Below are positions 34,560-44,881 of a stretch of DNA of 64,000 bases, piece by piece (the stretch's first letter is position 1; each line of letters starts with the position of its first letter). A program made the translations under genes and the position numbers. This DNA is from Rhodococcus sp. 1168 (lineage in GTDB: Bacteria > Actinomycetota > Actinomycetes > Mycobacteriales > Mycobacteriaceae), in the NCBI RefSeq assembly GCF_002091955.1, contig NZ_MKKY01000036.1, positions 186,001-250,000 on the forward strand. The letters are read 5' to 3'. The notes beneath the pieces were generated by a model. The model was not told the origin of the DNA. It made no database searches and saw nothing but the letters and a program-made list of their open reading frames with translations.

Positions 34560-36311
34560 CAGTCGGCCAGCATACGGCGCAGGACGTACGGCAGAATCCC
34601 TCTGTGCTGGAAGTACGCCGCTTCTGCCGGAGTATCGATCCGCACCGTAGCCGTCAGCTCACGCCCCTTCCCGTCGGTCTCGACTCGGACGGTGACCTCA
34701 CTGGGTAGCGGGTCGGAGCCTTCGAGCCCGATCACCGAATAGGTCTCCTCGCCGGTGAGCCCGAGCTGTTCGGCGCTCTCCCCATCCCGGAACCGCAGCA
34801 GCACCCCCATCCCGATCAGATTCGATCGATGTATCCGCTCGAACGAGGTGGCCAGCACCGCCTTCACCCCGAGCAGCATGGTGCCTTTGGTTGCCCAGTC
34901 CCGTGAAGATCCCGAGCCGTAATCGGCACCGGCCACCACCAGCAACGGCACATCGTCTTGTTCATAGGCCATCGCTGCATCGAAAATCGACTGCTGAGAG
35001 CCGTCTGGCAGATAGCGGGTGACACCACCTTCGACGCCGGGGACGAGCTGGTTGCGCAAACGGACATTTGCGAACGTTCCGCGGATCATCACGTCGTGAT
35101 TGCCGCGGCGCGAACCGTAGGAATCGAAATCCTTCCGATCCACACCATGCTCGCTCAAATACCGGCCCGCCGGAGAATCAGCGCCGATCGCACCTGCAGG
35201 CGAGATGTGATCGGTGGTGACCGAATCTCCGAGCAGCGTCAGCACCCGAGCACCGATGATGTCTCGGACCGGCAGTGGCTCGCGGGGCATGTCGTCGAAG
35301 TACGGAGGATTGCGCACATAGGTGGACGTGTCACTCCAATCGAAAGTGCCGGACTTCGACACGTCCATGCCCTGCCAATTTGCGTCACCGGCAAGAACAT
35401 CGGCGTACCCGTCGGTGAACATGTTCGCCTCGACGCACTCGTCGACCACTGCTTTGATCTCCGCGGTAGTGGGCCAGATATCTCGCAGGAACACGTCGTG
35501 GCCCTCGGTGTCCTGGCCGAGTGGTTCGGTCAGTAGATCTGCCTGTGTGGTGCCGACCAACGCGTAGACGATGACCAGCGGCGGCGAGGCCAGGAAGTTC
35601 ATCTTGGTCTCGGCGTGGATCCGGCCCACGAAGTTCCGGTTCCCCGACAGCACCGAGGCCACCGCCAAATCGTGGCCGGTGACTGCCGCGCTGACCTCGG
35701 GAATCAACGGGCCCGAGTTCCACCGTGCGATCGGGTCCGTCTTTGGTGAACACCACCCGAGCCAGGTACTCCAGATTCACCTGATGGCAGATTCCGGTAT
35801 CGGGCGGGACCACCTGGAAACCGTCGAACGCTTGCTGCGCCCACCGGAGCAACTCGTAGCGCTCGTGGTTGCGTTCGAATTCGAGTTCGGCATTGGTATG
35901 GAATGCCTCGGGTCGACCGAACATGTCCACGATCACCGAGTGATCGATGGCCAGATCGGTGGGGATGAGCGGGTTGATCCGTTGTGGGTCACCACCGAGT
36001 GCAGTCATGGCGTCTCGCATGGCCACCAGGTCCACCACGCACGGGACTCCGGTGAAGTCCTGCATCAGAACCCGTGCCGGAGTGAACTGTATTTCCGAGC
36101 TGGACTGCGCGTGTGGATCCCACCCTGCCAGCGCCCGCAACTGCTCCGCGGTGACCAGGTGCCCGTCCTCGTTACGCAGCAAGTTCTCCAGCAGCACTTT
36201 GAGGCTGTAGGGCAGCCGCGACGAGCCCTCGATGCGATCGAGGCGGAAGATGTCGTAGGCAGTCCCGCCCACCGTCAATTGATCCAGCGCACCGAAACTG
36301 TTCCCGGTCAT
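34559..36311 (-). pseudogene. acnA: Aconitate hydratase with large internal deletion and frameshift
   Basis: The 5' part (36311 to about 35727) encodes a normal start, [20 protein letters not shown], through [20 protein letters not shown]. Near 35722-35730 the reading passes directly, in a different frame, into the second half: [33 protein letters not shown] and the swivel domain [40 protein letters not shown] and [20 protein letters not shown]. About 350-370 residues present in intact AcnA (around 900-940 aa), including the cysteines binding the [4Fe-4S] cluster, are missing, and the join is out of frame. It cannot make active aconitase; another copy must exist elsewhere if the TCA cycle works. 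Confidence 0.88.
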
Positions 36312-36435
36312 GACCGCTCCTCGTCACCGTAGGCTGCCTCAAGGGTCGGCCGTCGAGACTGCTTCTGTCAATGGTTGCCGGAGCTCGTCCCAAAGGGGCT
36401 AACCACAACCTCTGCAGCACAACGCAATTCGGCGC

Positions 36436-37182
36436 TCACCTTCGCCGAGGTATCGTGTCGACCTTGTCCCAGCCACGACGGCGTTCACGGGACCCTTCGT
36501 GCGCGTCGCGACTGCGGTAGATGATGTACGGCCGAAAGAGGTATCCCAACGGAGCGGTGAATACGTGCACCAATCGGGTGAAGGGCCATATCGCGAAAAG
36601 ACTGATGGCGGCCAACGCATGGAATTGGAAGCTGAACGGGGCATGCGCCATCAATTCGGGCTGCGGGTCGAAGAAGAAGATGCCACGGAACCAGACGGAC
36701 ACACCCCCGCGGTAGTTGTATTCTCCGACGACGCCGGACCCGGTGTTGACCAGACCGCCCAGGATCACGAGAGTGAGCATGAGATACATCAGCTTGTCCA
36801 TCCTGGTTGTCGCCCCCATAACGGCCTTGGTGAAGCGCCGACGATAAAGCAGACCCGCCAAGCCGACAAGGGTGAAGACACCGGCCACGATGCCCACCGT
36901 GACCGCCATGAAGTGGTAGATGTTCTCCGAAATCCCGACGGCCTCGGTCCAGCTTTCGGGAATGCCCAGGCCCATTACATGTCCGAGGAATACGGCAAGA
37001 ATGCCGAAGTGGAACATCGGATTCGCCCAGCGCAGAATGCGGCTTTCGTACATCTGACTCGATCGGGAAGTCCAGCCGAACTTGTCGTAGCGATAGCGCC
37101 AGATGTGGCCGAGAACAAAAATGGTCAGGCATATGTAAGGGAAGATCAACCACAGGAACACATCCCGGACGTTGTCCATCAT
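36436..37182 (-). CDS. narI: Respiratory nitrate reductase gamma subunit
   Basis: A 248-residue membrane cytochrome b with five helices (VFLWLIFPYICLTIFVLGHI; HFGILAVFLGHVMGLG; YHFMAVTVGIVAGVFTLVGL; LMYLMLTLVILGGLVNTG; FQFHALAAISLFAIWPFTRL). Histidines in the second helix (FHFG, LGH) and in FQFHALAA/RLVHVFTA are the heme ligands. It takes electrons from menaquinol and passes them to NarH. ATG 37182 overlaps the narJ stop (ATGA). Longer frames upstream are shadows within narJ. Confidence 0.95.
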   Translation of the reverse strand: MMDNVRDVFLWLIFPYICLTIFVLGHIWRYRYDKFGWTSRSSQMYESRILRWANPMFHFGILAVFLGHVMGLGIPESWTEAVGISENIYHFMAVTVGIVAGVFTLVGLAGLLYRRRFTKAVMGATTRMDKLMYLMLTLVILGGLVNTGSGVVGEYNYRGGVSVWFRGIFFFDPQPELMAHAPFSFQFHALAAISLFAIWPFTRLVHVFTAPLGYLFRPYIIYRSRDAHEGSRERRRGWDKVDTIPRRR

Positions 37183-37835
37183 GCACCTCCAGGCATCGGT
37201 AACAAATCGGGCGAACCATAGGGATCGAGACCCACCTGCTCGTCTTCCGGCCCCTCGGCGATCAATCGTTCGACAGCTTCGTGATCCTTGCCTTTGAGCG
37301 GGGGCAAGGTGGCGCACACTGCCTCCATCGCCCCACTCCACGGCGATTCGATGTCGCGTAGATGCAGGCGGAGCAACTCGAGGCCTGCGCGGTTGTCCAA
37401 TATCATCTTCAGTCCGGCGCGCTGATCGGTCGTAGCGGCGAATTCCAATACGACACAGAGATGATCGGGTAGTTGATCCTCGGCAAGCATCAGCCCCGCC
37501 TTGGTGTAGACCTGCTTGATACGCAGCAGCGCGAGCCCACGTTTTCGAGTCTCTCCGTTCGAGAAGTAGGTCAAGAACAGGCAACCGCGCCTGCGAGTGT
37601 CGAAGGTGTCGACGTAGTCGGTCTCGGACTCCGTTAGCGGCCGAGTGCGTAGGTGATCGATCGTTTCCTGCAGTCCCGCACCGAGTTTCGTAGGCAGGGT
37701 GGCAGCGACTCGGCCGAGAAGGTCGAGATGAGACATCAGGTGCGCATCCGGGTAGTCCATCAGCATCGAGGCGGACTGCCAGGTGCGGGTGAGTTCGTCG
37801 GTGGAGTATCTGAGCTTGGGAACACGTGGGGTCAT
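37179..37835 (-). CDS. narJ: Nitrate reductase molybdenum cofactor assembly chaperone
   Basis: A 218-residue cytosolic chaperone needed to insert molybdopterin into NarG and keep NarGH off the membrane until mature. Helical, with MLMDYPDAHLMSHLDLL and the NarJ core VDTFDTRRRGCLFLTYFSNG, ETRKRGLALLRIKQVYTKAG. ATG 37835 overlaps the narH stop by 4 bp and the 3' end overlaps narI by 4 bp, so all are translationally coupled. Confidence 0.94.
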   Translation of the reverse strand: MTPRVPKLRYSTDELTRTWQSASMLMDYPDAHLMSHLDLLGRVAATLPTKLGAGLQETIDHLRTRPLTESETDYVDTFDTRRRGCLFLTYFSNGETRKRGLALLRIKQVYTKAGLMLAEDQLPDHLCVVLEFAATTDQRAGLKMILDNRAGLELLRLHLRDIESPWSGAMEAVCATLPPLKGKDHEAVERLIAEGPEDEQVGLDPYGSPDLLPMPGGA

Positions 37836-39487
37836 GACCGGCGCTCCGTCTCCGCCGACTCGGACGATCCGCCGGCCTCGGGAAAAAGCCCATCGGGGGT
37901 GCCCTGCCCATTCCAGTCCATCAGGTTGATCCGCACACCCGCCGGGCGTCCCGGCCCGGCCGGTGTACCGACACCGGGATCGGCACCCATACCGGGGTCG
38001 CCACCGAAAGAGCCGTCCATCCCGCCCATCCCTGGCCCACCCTCGACGTCGAGGGAACACTCGGTGGCGATGTTTTCGAGCTTGTGGGCGTCCTCGTAGT
38101 GGGCCGCCGGTACGACGTAGCGCTCGTCGTACTTCGCGATGGCGAGCAGACGGTACATGTCCATCATTTCTTGCCCGGTCATCCCGACGGACTCCGGGAT
38201 GGATTCGTCTACCTCCCAACCCATATTGATATCGCGCATGAACGAACGCATCGCGGCAAGCTTGCGGAGCACCTTGTCCACCGGAGCGGTATCGCCTGCC
38301 GTGAACAACCCGGCTAGGTACTCGATGGGGATCCGCAGCGAGTCGATGGCAGCGAACAGGTTTCCCTTGCGTTCGGCGTCCTCACCGGTTTCGCGGACTG
38401 CATCCACAACCGGAGACAGCGGCGGTATATACCAGACCATCGGCATCGTTCGGAATTCCGGATGCAACGGAAGCGCGACCTTGTATTCGTTGATCAACGC
38501 CCAAATGGGTGAGCGTTGCGCACTTTCGATCCAGTCATCGGGGATGTCGGCACGCTGCGCCTGTCGAACAACTTCCGGATCGTTCGGGTCGAGAAATACG
38601 TTGCGTTGGGCTTGCAGCAGGTCGTGTTCGTCGGTCACCGAGGCCGCGTCGAGCACCCGGTCTGCGTCGTACAACATCAGTCCGAGGTACCGCAGCCGTC
38701 CCACGCAGGTTTCGGAACAGATTGTGGGCTGGCCGATTTCGATACGCGGATAGCAGAACGTACACTTCTCGACTTTGCCGGTCTTGTGGTTGAAGTACAT
38801 CTTCTTGTACGGGCAGCCGCTGACGCATTGCCGCCAACCACGGCAGCGATCCTGATCGACGAGGACGATGCCATCCTCTACTCGCTTGTATATCGCCCCG
38901 GTGGGACACGACGCCACACAGGACGGGTTCAGGCAGTGTTCACAAATACGTGGCAGGTAGAACATGAATGCCTGCTCGTACTCGAATTTGATCTTGTTGC
39001 CGATCTGCTCGAGTATCGGATCGTTGTGCCCGTGCTCGACCGACCCGGCAAGGTCGTCGTCCCAGTTCGATGACCAGGTCACTTTCGTATTCTCACCGGT
39101 CAGCAAGGATTTCGGCCGTGCCACCGGCATATGGTCCTGAGCCGGAGCGGTGGTGAGATTCTCGTAGTCGTAGGTCCACGGCTCGTAATAATCGTTGATG
39201 CCGGGCAGGTTGGGGTTGGCGAAAATGGTGGCGAGGTTCTTCAGTCGACCGCCTGCCTTGAGCTTGAGCCGGCCGCGCTTGTCGAGTGTCCAACCACCTT
39301 TCCACTTCTCCTGATCTTCGTAGGTCCGCGGATACCCTTGACCGGGCCGGGTCTCCACATTGTTGAACCAGACGTGTTCGGCGCCGGAGCGATTGGTCCA
39401 CACCTGCTTGCACGTGACCGAGCACGTATGGCACCCGATGCACTTGTCCAAATTCATGACCATCGCCATCTGAGCCATTACTCGCAT
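37832..39487 (-). CDS. narH: Respiratory nitrate reductase beta subunit
   Basis: A 551-residue iron-sulfur subunit with four clusters: DKCIGCHTCSVTCKQVW; CEHCLNPSCVASCPTGAIYK; CRGWRQCVSGCPYKK, where Trp replaces one Cys as in the [3Fe-4S] cluster of NarH; and CTFCYPRIEIGQPTICSETC. It relays electrons from NarI heme to NarG. The C-terminal 80 residues form a Gly/Pro/Met-rich extension (GGPGMGGMDGSFGGDPGMGA) longer than in E. coli (512 aa). Start at 39487 (MRVMAQ) or three codons in. Confidence 0.96.
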   Translation of the reverse strand: MRVMAQMAMVMNLDKCIGCHTCSVTCKQVWTNRSGAEHVWFNNVETRPGQGYPRTYEDQEKWKGGWTLDKRGRLKLKAGGRLKNLATIFANPNLPGINDYYEPWTYDYENLTTAPAQDHMPVARPKSLLTGENTKVTWSSNWDDDLAGSVEHGHNDPILEQIGNKIKFEYEQAFMFYLPRICEHCLNPSCVASCPTGAIYKRVEDGIVLVDQDRCRGWRQCVSGCPYKKMYFNHKTGKVEKCTFCYPRIEIGQPTICSETCVGRLRYLGLMLYDADRVLDAASVTDEHDLLQAQRNVFLDPNDPEVVRQAQRADIPDDWIESAQRSPIWALINEYKVALPLHPEFRTMPMVWYIPPLSPVVDAVRETGEDAERKGNLFAAIDSLRIPIEYLAGLFTAGDTAPVDKVLRKLAAMRSFMRDINMGWEVDESIPESVGMTGQEMMDMYRLLAIAKYDERYVVPAAHYEDAHKLENIATECSLDVEGGPGMGGMDGSFGGDPGMGADPGVGTPAGPGRPAGVRINLMDWNGQGTPDGLFPEAGGSSESAETERRS

Positions 39488-42400
39488 CAGTACTCCACCT
39501 CCTGATTACGACGGCGGATCACGGTGACTTCGTCGCGTTGATTGCCGGTAGGTCCCATGTAGTTGAAGGCGTACGTCTGTTGGGCGTATCCGCCGATCAT
39601 GTGCGTGGGTTTGATCATGAGCCTGGTGAGCGAGTTGTGATTACCGCCGCGCTGGCCGGTCGTCTCCGAAATCGGTGTGTCGATGAGGCGGTCCTGCGAG
39701 TGATACATGAAGACAGTGCCTTCGGGCATCCGATGCGAGATGATGGCACGCGCGTCGACCACACCGTTGCGGTTGACCGCTTCGATCCACTCATTGTCCC
39801 GCACACCGATCTTCTCCGCATCTTGCGGGCTCATCCAGATTCCAGGCCCGCCGCGGAACAGCGAGAGCATGAGCAAATTGTCTTGGTATTCGGAATGAAT
39901 CGACCACTTGTTGTGCGGCGTCAAGTAGCGAACCGACACACCGTGATCCGGAGTTGCTCCGATCTCCGGTTCGTCGAAGAGTGCGGTCATGTTCAGCGGC
40001 GGCCGGAAGGTGGGCAGCCCTTCACCCAGCTCGGTCATCCAGTCGTGATCGAGGTAGAAGTGCTGACGACCGGTCAGCGTGTGCCACGGCTTTTCCCGTT
40101 CGACATTGATCGTGAACGGCGAGTACCTACGGCCGCCGGTCTCGGATCCGGACCATTCGGGTGAGGTTATCACCGGAACCGGGCCGTGTTGGGTATCGGA
40201 GAACGTGATGCGCTTGCCCTCGTTTTCGGAGGCCAGGTCGTGCAGCATTCTGCCGGTACGCTTTTCGAGTGTCTTGAAGCCCTGAGTGGCGAGCCTTCCA
40301 TTGGTGGTGCCGGACAGGGCCAGGATCATCTCGCAGGCCTGGATGTCACGGAGAATATCGGGACGGCCATCGGCAGGACCACCGCGCACGACACCGTTCT
40401 TCTCTTTGAGATCAGCGATTTCTCGGCTCAGATCGAAGGTGACTCCCTTGGTGGTCGCACCCAAGGTGTCCAGCAACGGCCCGACGGCGCGCATCTTGTC
40501 ACCGATCGCCGTGTAGTCCCGCTCGACTTCGATAATTTTGGGCATCGTGACGCCGGGCTCCGGTTCGCATTCCCCGTACTTCCAGTCGCGGACCTTGCCG
40601 TGCGGTGCTGCCATCGCATCCGGGGTGTCGTGGGTCAGGGGTGCGGCGACCACATCCGTTTGCGTACCGAGGTGACGCACCGCGAGCTTGCTGAACACCT
40701 GGGAAATCTGTTGCCACGCATCCCAATCGGTACGCGACTGCCACGGCGGGGAGATCGCGGGATTGAACGAGTTGACGAACGGATGCATATCCGTCGTCGA
40801 CAGGTCGTGTTTTTCGTACCAGGTGGCGGCCGGCAGCACGATGTCCGACAACAGCGTCGAACTCGTCATCCGGAAATCGAGGGTCGTCAGAAGGTCGAGC
40901 TTGCCGATGGGCGCCTCGTCATGCCAGCGGACGTCCTGCGGTCGGAAGCGCTGCGCAGTCTCCTCGGCGCTGACGGTGTGTGACGTGCCGAGGAGGTGAT
41001 TGAGAAAGTACTCGTTTCCTTTCGCCGAGGAACCGAACAGATTCGACCGCCACAACGACAAAACCCGCGGAAAGTTCTCCGGCGCATCAGGATCCTCGGC
41101 CGCGAACTTCAGCCGCCCGGCCTTGAGCTCCTCGACGACATAGTCCTTGGCCGACTGCCCTTTCTGCTGGGCCTGCGCACCGATCACCAAGGGATTTCGA
41201 TCGAACGTAGGGTAGGACGGCATCCAGCCCAGACGCGCGGACTGTGCGATCACGTCGGCAGTCGTCTTGCCCGCAAGTTGACCTTTGCCGGTCTGCGCCG
41301 TCAGCGTGTCGGCACCGAATTGGTCGTAGCGGAACTGGTCGGTATGCAGGTACCAGTAGGCGGTCTGCACCATGTTCCGAGGCGGTCGTACCCAGTCCAG
41401 GGCATTGGCCAACTGGTTGTACCCGGTCAGCGGACGGACCTTTTCCTGGCCGACGTAATGCGCCCAACCGCCACCGTTCACGCCCTGGCATCCCGTGATC
41501 GTCGTCATCGTCAGAAAGGTCCGATAGATGGTGTCGGAATGAAACCAATGATTGGTGCCCGCACCCATCAGAATCATCGACCGGCCCTTGGAGTCCTCGG
41601 CGTTCTGGGCGAACTCGCGGCCGATCCGTTCGGCAGCGTCCGCCGAGACTCCGGTGATCTCGGCTTGCCACGCCGGCGTGTAGGGGGACTCTGCGTCGTC
41701 GTAGCCGCTGGGCCAGCTCCCGGGTAGTCCGGGTCTACCGACGCCGTACTGGGCGAGCATCAGGTCGAAGACCGTGGTGACGAGCCTCCCTGCCACGCGG
41801 CGTACTGGCACACCGCGTCGAATGACGCCGACCTTGCCCTGGCCGGCATTGCCCTGGCCGGCATCGAAGCGTGGCATGTCGATCGGGACGTATCGATCCG
41901 CTCCGTCGATCAGCGACAGTGTCGGATCGATGTCGCCGAGATCGAGATTCCACTTGCCTTCACCGGTTTCACCGTAGCGATGGCCCAGCGTGCCAGGGGG
42001 CACGACGAGTTGGTTGGTTCTCGCGTCGACCATGACTGTCTTGAACTCGGAGTTCTCCTCCTCGCTCACGATCTCGTCGGTGAGGTCCGAGGCGGTCAAG
42101 AACTTTCCGGCGGTATAGGTGACCTCGCCGTCCGGATCGTGTGTTTCGTCGAGAGTGACGAGAAACGGCAGATCCGTGAACTTCTTGACGTAACCGGTGA
42201 AGTAGGGAGTCTGCCGGTCGACGTAGAACTCTTTGAGGATCACATGTCCCATGGCCATCGCCAGAGCGCCATCGGTACCGGGCTCGGCAGGGAGCCACTC
42301 GTCGGCGAACTTGGTGCTGTCGGCGAAATCCGGTGAGACGACGATGACTTTCTGTCCGCGGTAGCGGGCTTCGATCATCCAGTGCGCATCCGGCGTCCGG

Positions 42401-43206
42401 GTGACCGGCACGTTGCTACCCCAGATGATCAGGTAGCTCGAATCCCACCAATCCCCGGATTCGGGGACATCGGTTTGATCCCCGAACATCTGCGGGGAAG
42501 CGACCGGCATGTCCGCGTACCAGTCGTAGAAGCTCAGCATCGATCCCCCGATGAGGTTCACGAAGCGGGCACCGGAAGCGTGCGAGACCATCGACATCGC
42601 GGGAATGGGCGAAAACCCGGCGACGCGGTCGGGGCCCCATTTTCGGATCGTGTGCACGTGCGCCGCCGCCACTATCTCGATGGCCTCGTCCCACGTGGCA
42701 CGCACCAAGCCACCCTTGCCTCGCGCACGCTTGTAGCGCGCGGCGCGCTCAGGATCCTCGGTCACGTCGGCCCAGGCGAGTACCGGATCTTTCAACCGGG
42801 ACTTCGCTTCCCGGTACATCTCGAGCAGAACTCCGCGAATGTAGGGATACCGGGTTCGCGTCGGCGAGTAGGTGTACCAGGAGAAAGAGGCACCACGAGG
42901 ACATCCGCGCGGTTCGTATTCAGGCTTGTCCGGCCCGGCAGTCGGATAGTCGACGGCCTGGGTCTCCCACGTGATGATGCCGTCCTTGACGTAGACGTTC
43001 CAGGAGCACGATCCGGTGCAATTCACCCCGTGGGTCGACCGAACCACTTTGTCGTGACTCCAACGATCCCGGTAGAAAGAATCGCCCGAACGGCCGCCGA
43101 TCGCGAACAGCGTCCGCCCATCGGCAGACACAGTCTGGTTGCTCCGAAAGAATCGACGAGTCTTGATCAACGCATCTGTCAATCCACTGTTCATGGTGGC
43201 ACTCAT
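39487..43206 (-). CDS. narG: Respiratory nitrate reductase alpha subunit
   Basis: A 1239-residue molybdopterin enzyme reducing nitrate to nitrite on the cytoplasmic side. The FS0 [4Fe-4S] ligands are His and three Cys in STHGVNCTGSCSWNVYVKDG and YEPRGCPRGASFSWYTYSP. Mo-site region: VSHASGARFVNLIGGSMLSF, YDWYADMPVASPQMFGDQTD. A large open frame opens at 43284, but ATG 43206 (MSATMNSGLTDALI) follows GGGAGGAC. The narG stop and narH start share one base. Together with narHJI it lets the cell respire nitrate when oxygen is low. Confidence 0.97.
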   Translation of the reverse strand: MSATMNSGLTDALIKTRRFFRSNQTVSADGRTLFAIGGRSGDSFYRDRWSHDKVVRSTHGVNCTGSCSWNVYVKDGIITWETQAVDYPTAGPDKPEYEPRGCPRGASFSWYTYSPTRTRYPYIRGVLLEMYREAKSRLKDPVLAWADVTEDPERAARYKRARGKGGLVRATWDEAIEIVAAAHVHTIRKWGPDRVAGFSPIPAMSMVSHASGARFVNLIGGSMLSFYDWYADMPVASPQMFGDQTDVPESGDWWDSSYLIIWGSNVPVTRTPDAHWMIEARYRGQKVIVVSPDFADSTKFADEWLPAEPGTDGALAMAMGHVILKEFYVDRQTPYFTGYVKKFTDLPFLVTLDETHDPDGEVTYTAGKFLTASDLTDEIVSEEENSEFKTVMVDARTNQLVVPPGTLGHRYGETGEGKWNLDLGDIDPTLSLIDGADRYVPIDMPRFDAGQGNAGQGKVGVIRRGVPVRRVAGRLVTTVFDLMLAQYGVGRPGLPGSWPSGYDDAESPYTPAWQAEITGVSADAAERIGREFAQNAEDSKGRSMILMGAGTNHWFHSDTIYRTFLTMTTITGCQGVNGGGWAHYVGQEKVRPLTGYNQLANALDWVRPPRNMVQTAYWYLHTDQFRYDQFGADTLTAQTGKGQLAGKTTADVIAQSARLGWMPSYPTFDRNPLVIGAQAQQKGQSAKDYVVEELKAGRLKFAAEDPDAPENFPRVLSLWRSNLFGSSAKGNEYFLNHLLGTSHTVSAEETAQRFRPQDVRWHDEAPIGKLDLLTTLDFRMTSSTLLSDIVLPAATWYEKHDLSTTDMHPFVNSFNPAISPPWQSRTDWDAWQQISQVFSKLAVRHLGTQTDVVAAPLTHDTPDAMAAPHGKVRDWKYGECEPEPGVTMPKIIEVERDYTAIGDKMRAVGPLLDTLGATTKGVTFDLSREIADLKEKNGVVRGGPADGRPDILRDIQACEMILALSGTTNGRLATQGFKTLEKRTGRMLHDLASENEGKRITFSDTQHGPVPVITSPEWSGSETGGRRYSPFTINVEREKPWHTLTGRQHFYLDHDWMTELGEGLPTFRPPLNMTALFDEPEIGATPDHGVSVRYLTPHNKWSIHSEYQDNLLMLSLFRGGPGIWMSPQDAEKIGVRDNEWIEAVNRNGVVDARAIISHRMPEGTVFMYHSQDRLIDTPISETTGQRGGNHNSLTRLMIKPTHMIGGYAQQTYAFNYMGPTGNQRDEVTVIRRRNQEVEY

Positions 43207-43255
43207 AAAAAGTCCTCCCGAGATTGGAGTAGCTACGCAAGATGAGCCGAAATCG

Positions 43256-44380
43256 TCAGGGGTGAACCACCAATCGGTCGACAAGATGCCAGATCATCGC
43301 CACGAAAACGATTGCCCACGCACCCAACGCAACCCAGGACACCGCGTCGCCGACTGTTTCCAACATGGGTAAGTCATCCGCCTGACCCAGGTAGTGCGAG
43401 GCGACGCCATACATCCCGAGCGGGAAGATGATGCTCCACAGGGTCGCGTCGTAGACCAGCGGAACTCGATTCTTGACATGCCGCCACCACGCCGCGGCGA
43501 ACAGGACTGGGATGAGCCAAGTTCCGAAGGACCAGAACATCACCGCAGTGCCACCGATCAGGCCGCGGGTGGCGTCGACCATCGGAGCATCGGCCATTTG
43601 CACGATGCGGGCGCCTGCGAGGACGGTAATCGCGGTCGCGCCCATCGCAACCCAGTAGACCGGAGTGAGGTCGACCGGGTTCAGCGGATAGAGCAGCAGC
43701 CTCGCCGCGACCAGAATCGCGACGCCCGCATAGAGAAAAGCGCCGACAGCCCAGGAGAACACGGCCACCAGTGCGAGTTCGTTCCTGCCGGTTGTGACCA
43801 CAGGTTCGAGGGCAGCAGCGAGCACGGCAACGGATTGACAGGCAACCACCCAGATGAACCAGGTGCCGTTCGCGCCCGCGAGCGCCGGGCGAATCGAGGG
43901 ATTCAGTATCGCCGTCGAGGGCACCACGTATCCGAGCACGAACCAACTCAGCGCCCCGAGGGCCAGGAACCCCAGAGCCACGGCGTGTTCTCCCCCGGCG
44001 GCGAAGCGGGTGCCCAGGACATCGGTGGCGGCGACGAAGGTGAAGAATCCGAAGCCGCGTCGCGGGTCGGTGAAATCCGCGCGCAGCAGTGATCCGAAGC
44101 GCAGCAATCGCCAGCAGTGGAGCACCACCAGGACGACCCAGGCGAGAACTCCGATCACGAACAGAGCCGAGGAGATGAGCGGCTGGTTGTTGTTCTTCAT
44201 CGCGACGGAGATGATCCCGGTAGCCATGACCAACGCAAAGTACCCCGGGTTGAGAGTCGAGACGGCGCCTCGAACAGCGGTGACAGTCTTCCCGTCGCCA
44301 CTCCGGACCGTCACGACGTGCTGTCGATTCGCCGGTCCATGTCGCCACGAGATGCTCGCTGTGCCATTCGGAATCCTCAC
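43256..44380 (-). CDS. TDT/SLAC1-family anion channel or transporter
   Basis: About 374 residues with ten hydrophobic helices, first core helix LNPGYFALVMATGIISVAM typical of TehA/SLAC1 proteins, then FFTFVAATDVLGTRFAAGGE, GTWFIWVVACQSVAVLAAAL and VMFWSFGTWLIPVLFAAAW. TDT proteins move anions such as sulfite, malate or tellurite; the plant member SLAC1 conducts nitrate and chloride. It lies 49 bp upstream of narG on the same strand, and no narK is near, so nitrate/nitrite movement is a reasonable guess. Start uncertain: the frame opens with GTG 44380 without a clear ribosome site, and the first 35 residues are atypical. Confidence 0.78.
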   Translation of the reverse strand: MRIPNGTASISWRHGPANRQHVVTVRSGDGKTVTAVRGAVSTLNPGYFALVMATGIISVAMKNNNQPLISSALFVIGVLAWVVLVVLHCWRLLRFGSLLRADFTDPRRGFGFFTFVAATDVLGTRFAAGGEHAVALGFLALGALSWFVLGYVVPSTAILNPSIRPALAGANGTWFIWVVACQSVAVLAAALEPVVTTGRNELALVAVFSWAVGAFLYAGVAILVAARLLLYPLNPVDLTPVYWVAMGATAITVLAGARIVQMADAPMVDATRGLIGGTAVMFWSFGTWLIPVLFAAAWWRHVKNRVPLVYDATLWSIIFPLGMYGVASHYLGQADDLPMLETVGDAVSWVALGAWAIVFVAMIWHLVDRLVVHP

Positions 44381-44529
44381 CTATGACATGCCAGCCACTG
44401 CACTGGCGTTGCACCGTGCACGCTACGCCGGATACACCCGAATTCGGTGCGCAACGCCGACCGACTGTGCGGGACTTCACATCTGAAGCACAGTTTTGCT
44501 ACCCTCCATACCGAAGCGACACGCCGGAT

Positions 44530-44814
44530 CTACCGCTGAGGCCGCTCGGACGCGTCGAATTCGCGGACGTCGGCGTCGAGGATCGCGGCCTGCTGCTCGG
44601 AATCGGGACCGGATTCACGAAAGGCGTGCAGCTGCGCTTCGTCGGCCCAACGCTCGTACACGTTGACCCTTCGCGCGTCGAACAGGTCCGCAGCGATCGC
44701 GAAGTCCTCGCAACCTTCGGACTCTCGTGCGAGCCGAACCACCTCGACACAACTCTGCAGATACCGATCTCGTTCGTTCGGATCCACAGTCAGATACCCA
44801 GCAACAATGATCAT
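44530..44814 (-). CDS. Antibiotic biosynthesis monooxygenase-domain protein
   Basis: A 94-residue ferredoxin-like dimeric barrel (ABM domain): MIIVAGYLTVDPNERDRYLQ, EGCEDFAIAADLFDARRVNV, YERWADEAQLHAFRESG. Such proteins are cofactor-free monooxygenases or quinol monooxygenases (YgiN-like). ATG 44814 is chosen because the domain begins exactly there. It is 67 bp downstream of zwf on the same strand. The 149 bp before the TDT gene hold nothing recognisable. Confidence 0.8.
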   Translation of the reverse strand: MIIVAGYLTVDPNERDRYLQSCVEVVRLARESEGCEDFAIAADLFDARRVNVYERWADEAQLHAFRESGPDSEQQAAILDADVREFDASERPQR

Positions 44815-44881
44815 GGGCCTAAGACCTGCACGAACAGTGAAACTCATCGCTCCGTCGAACCCGGCACGACCGACTACTGAG

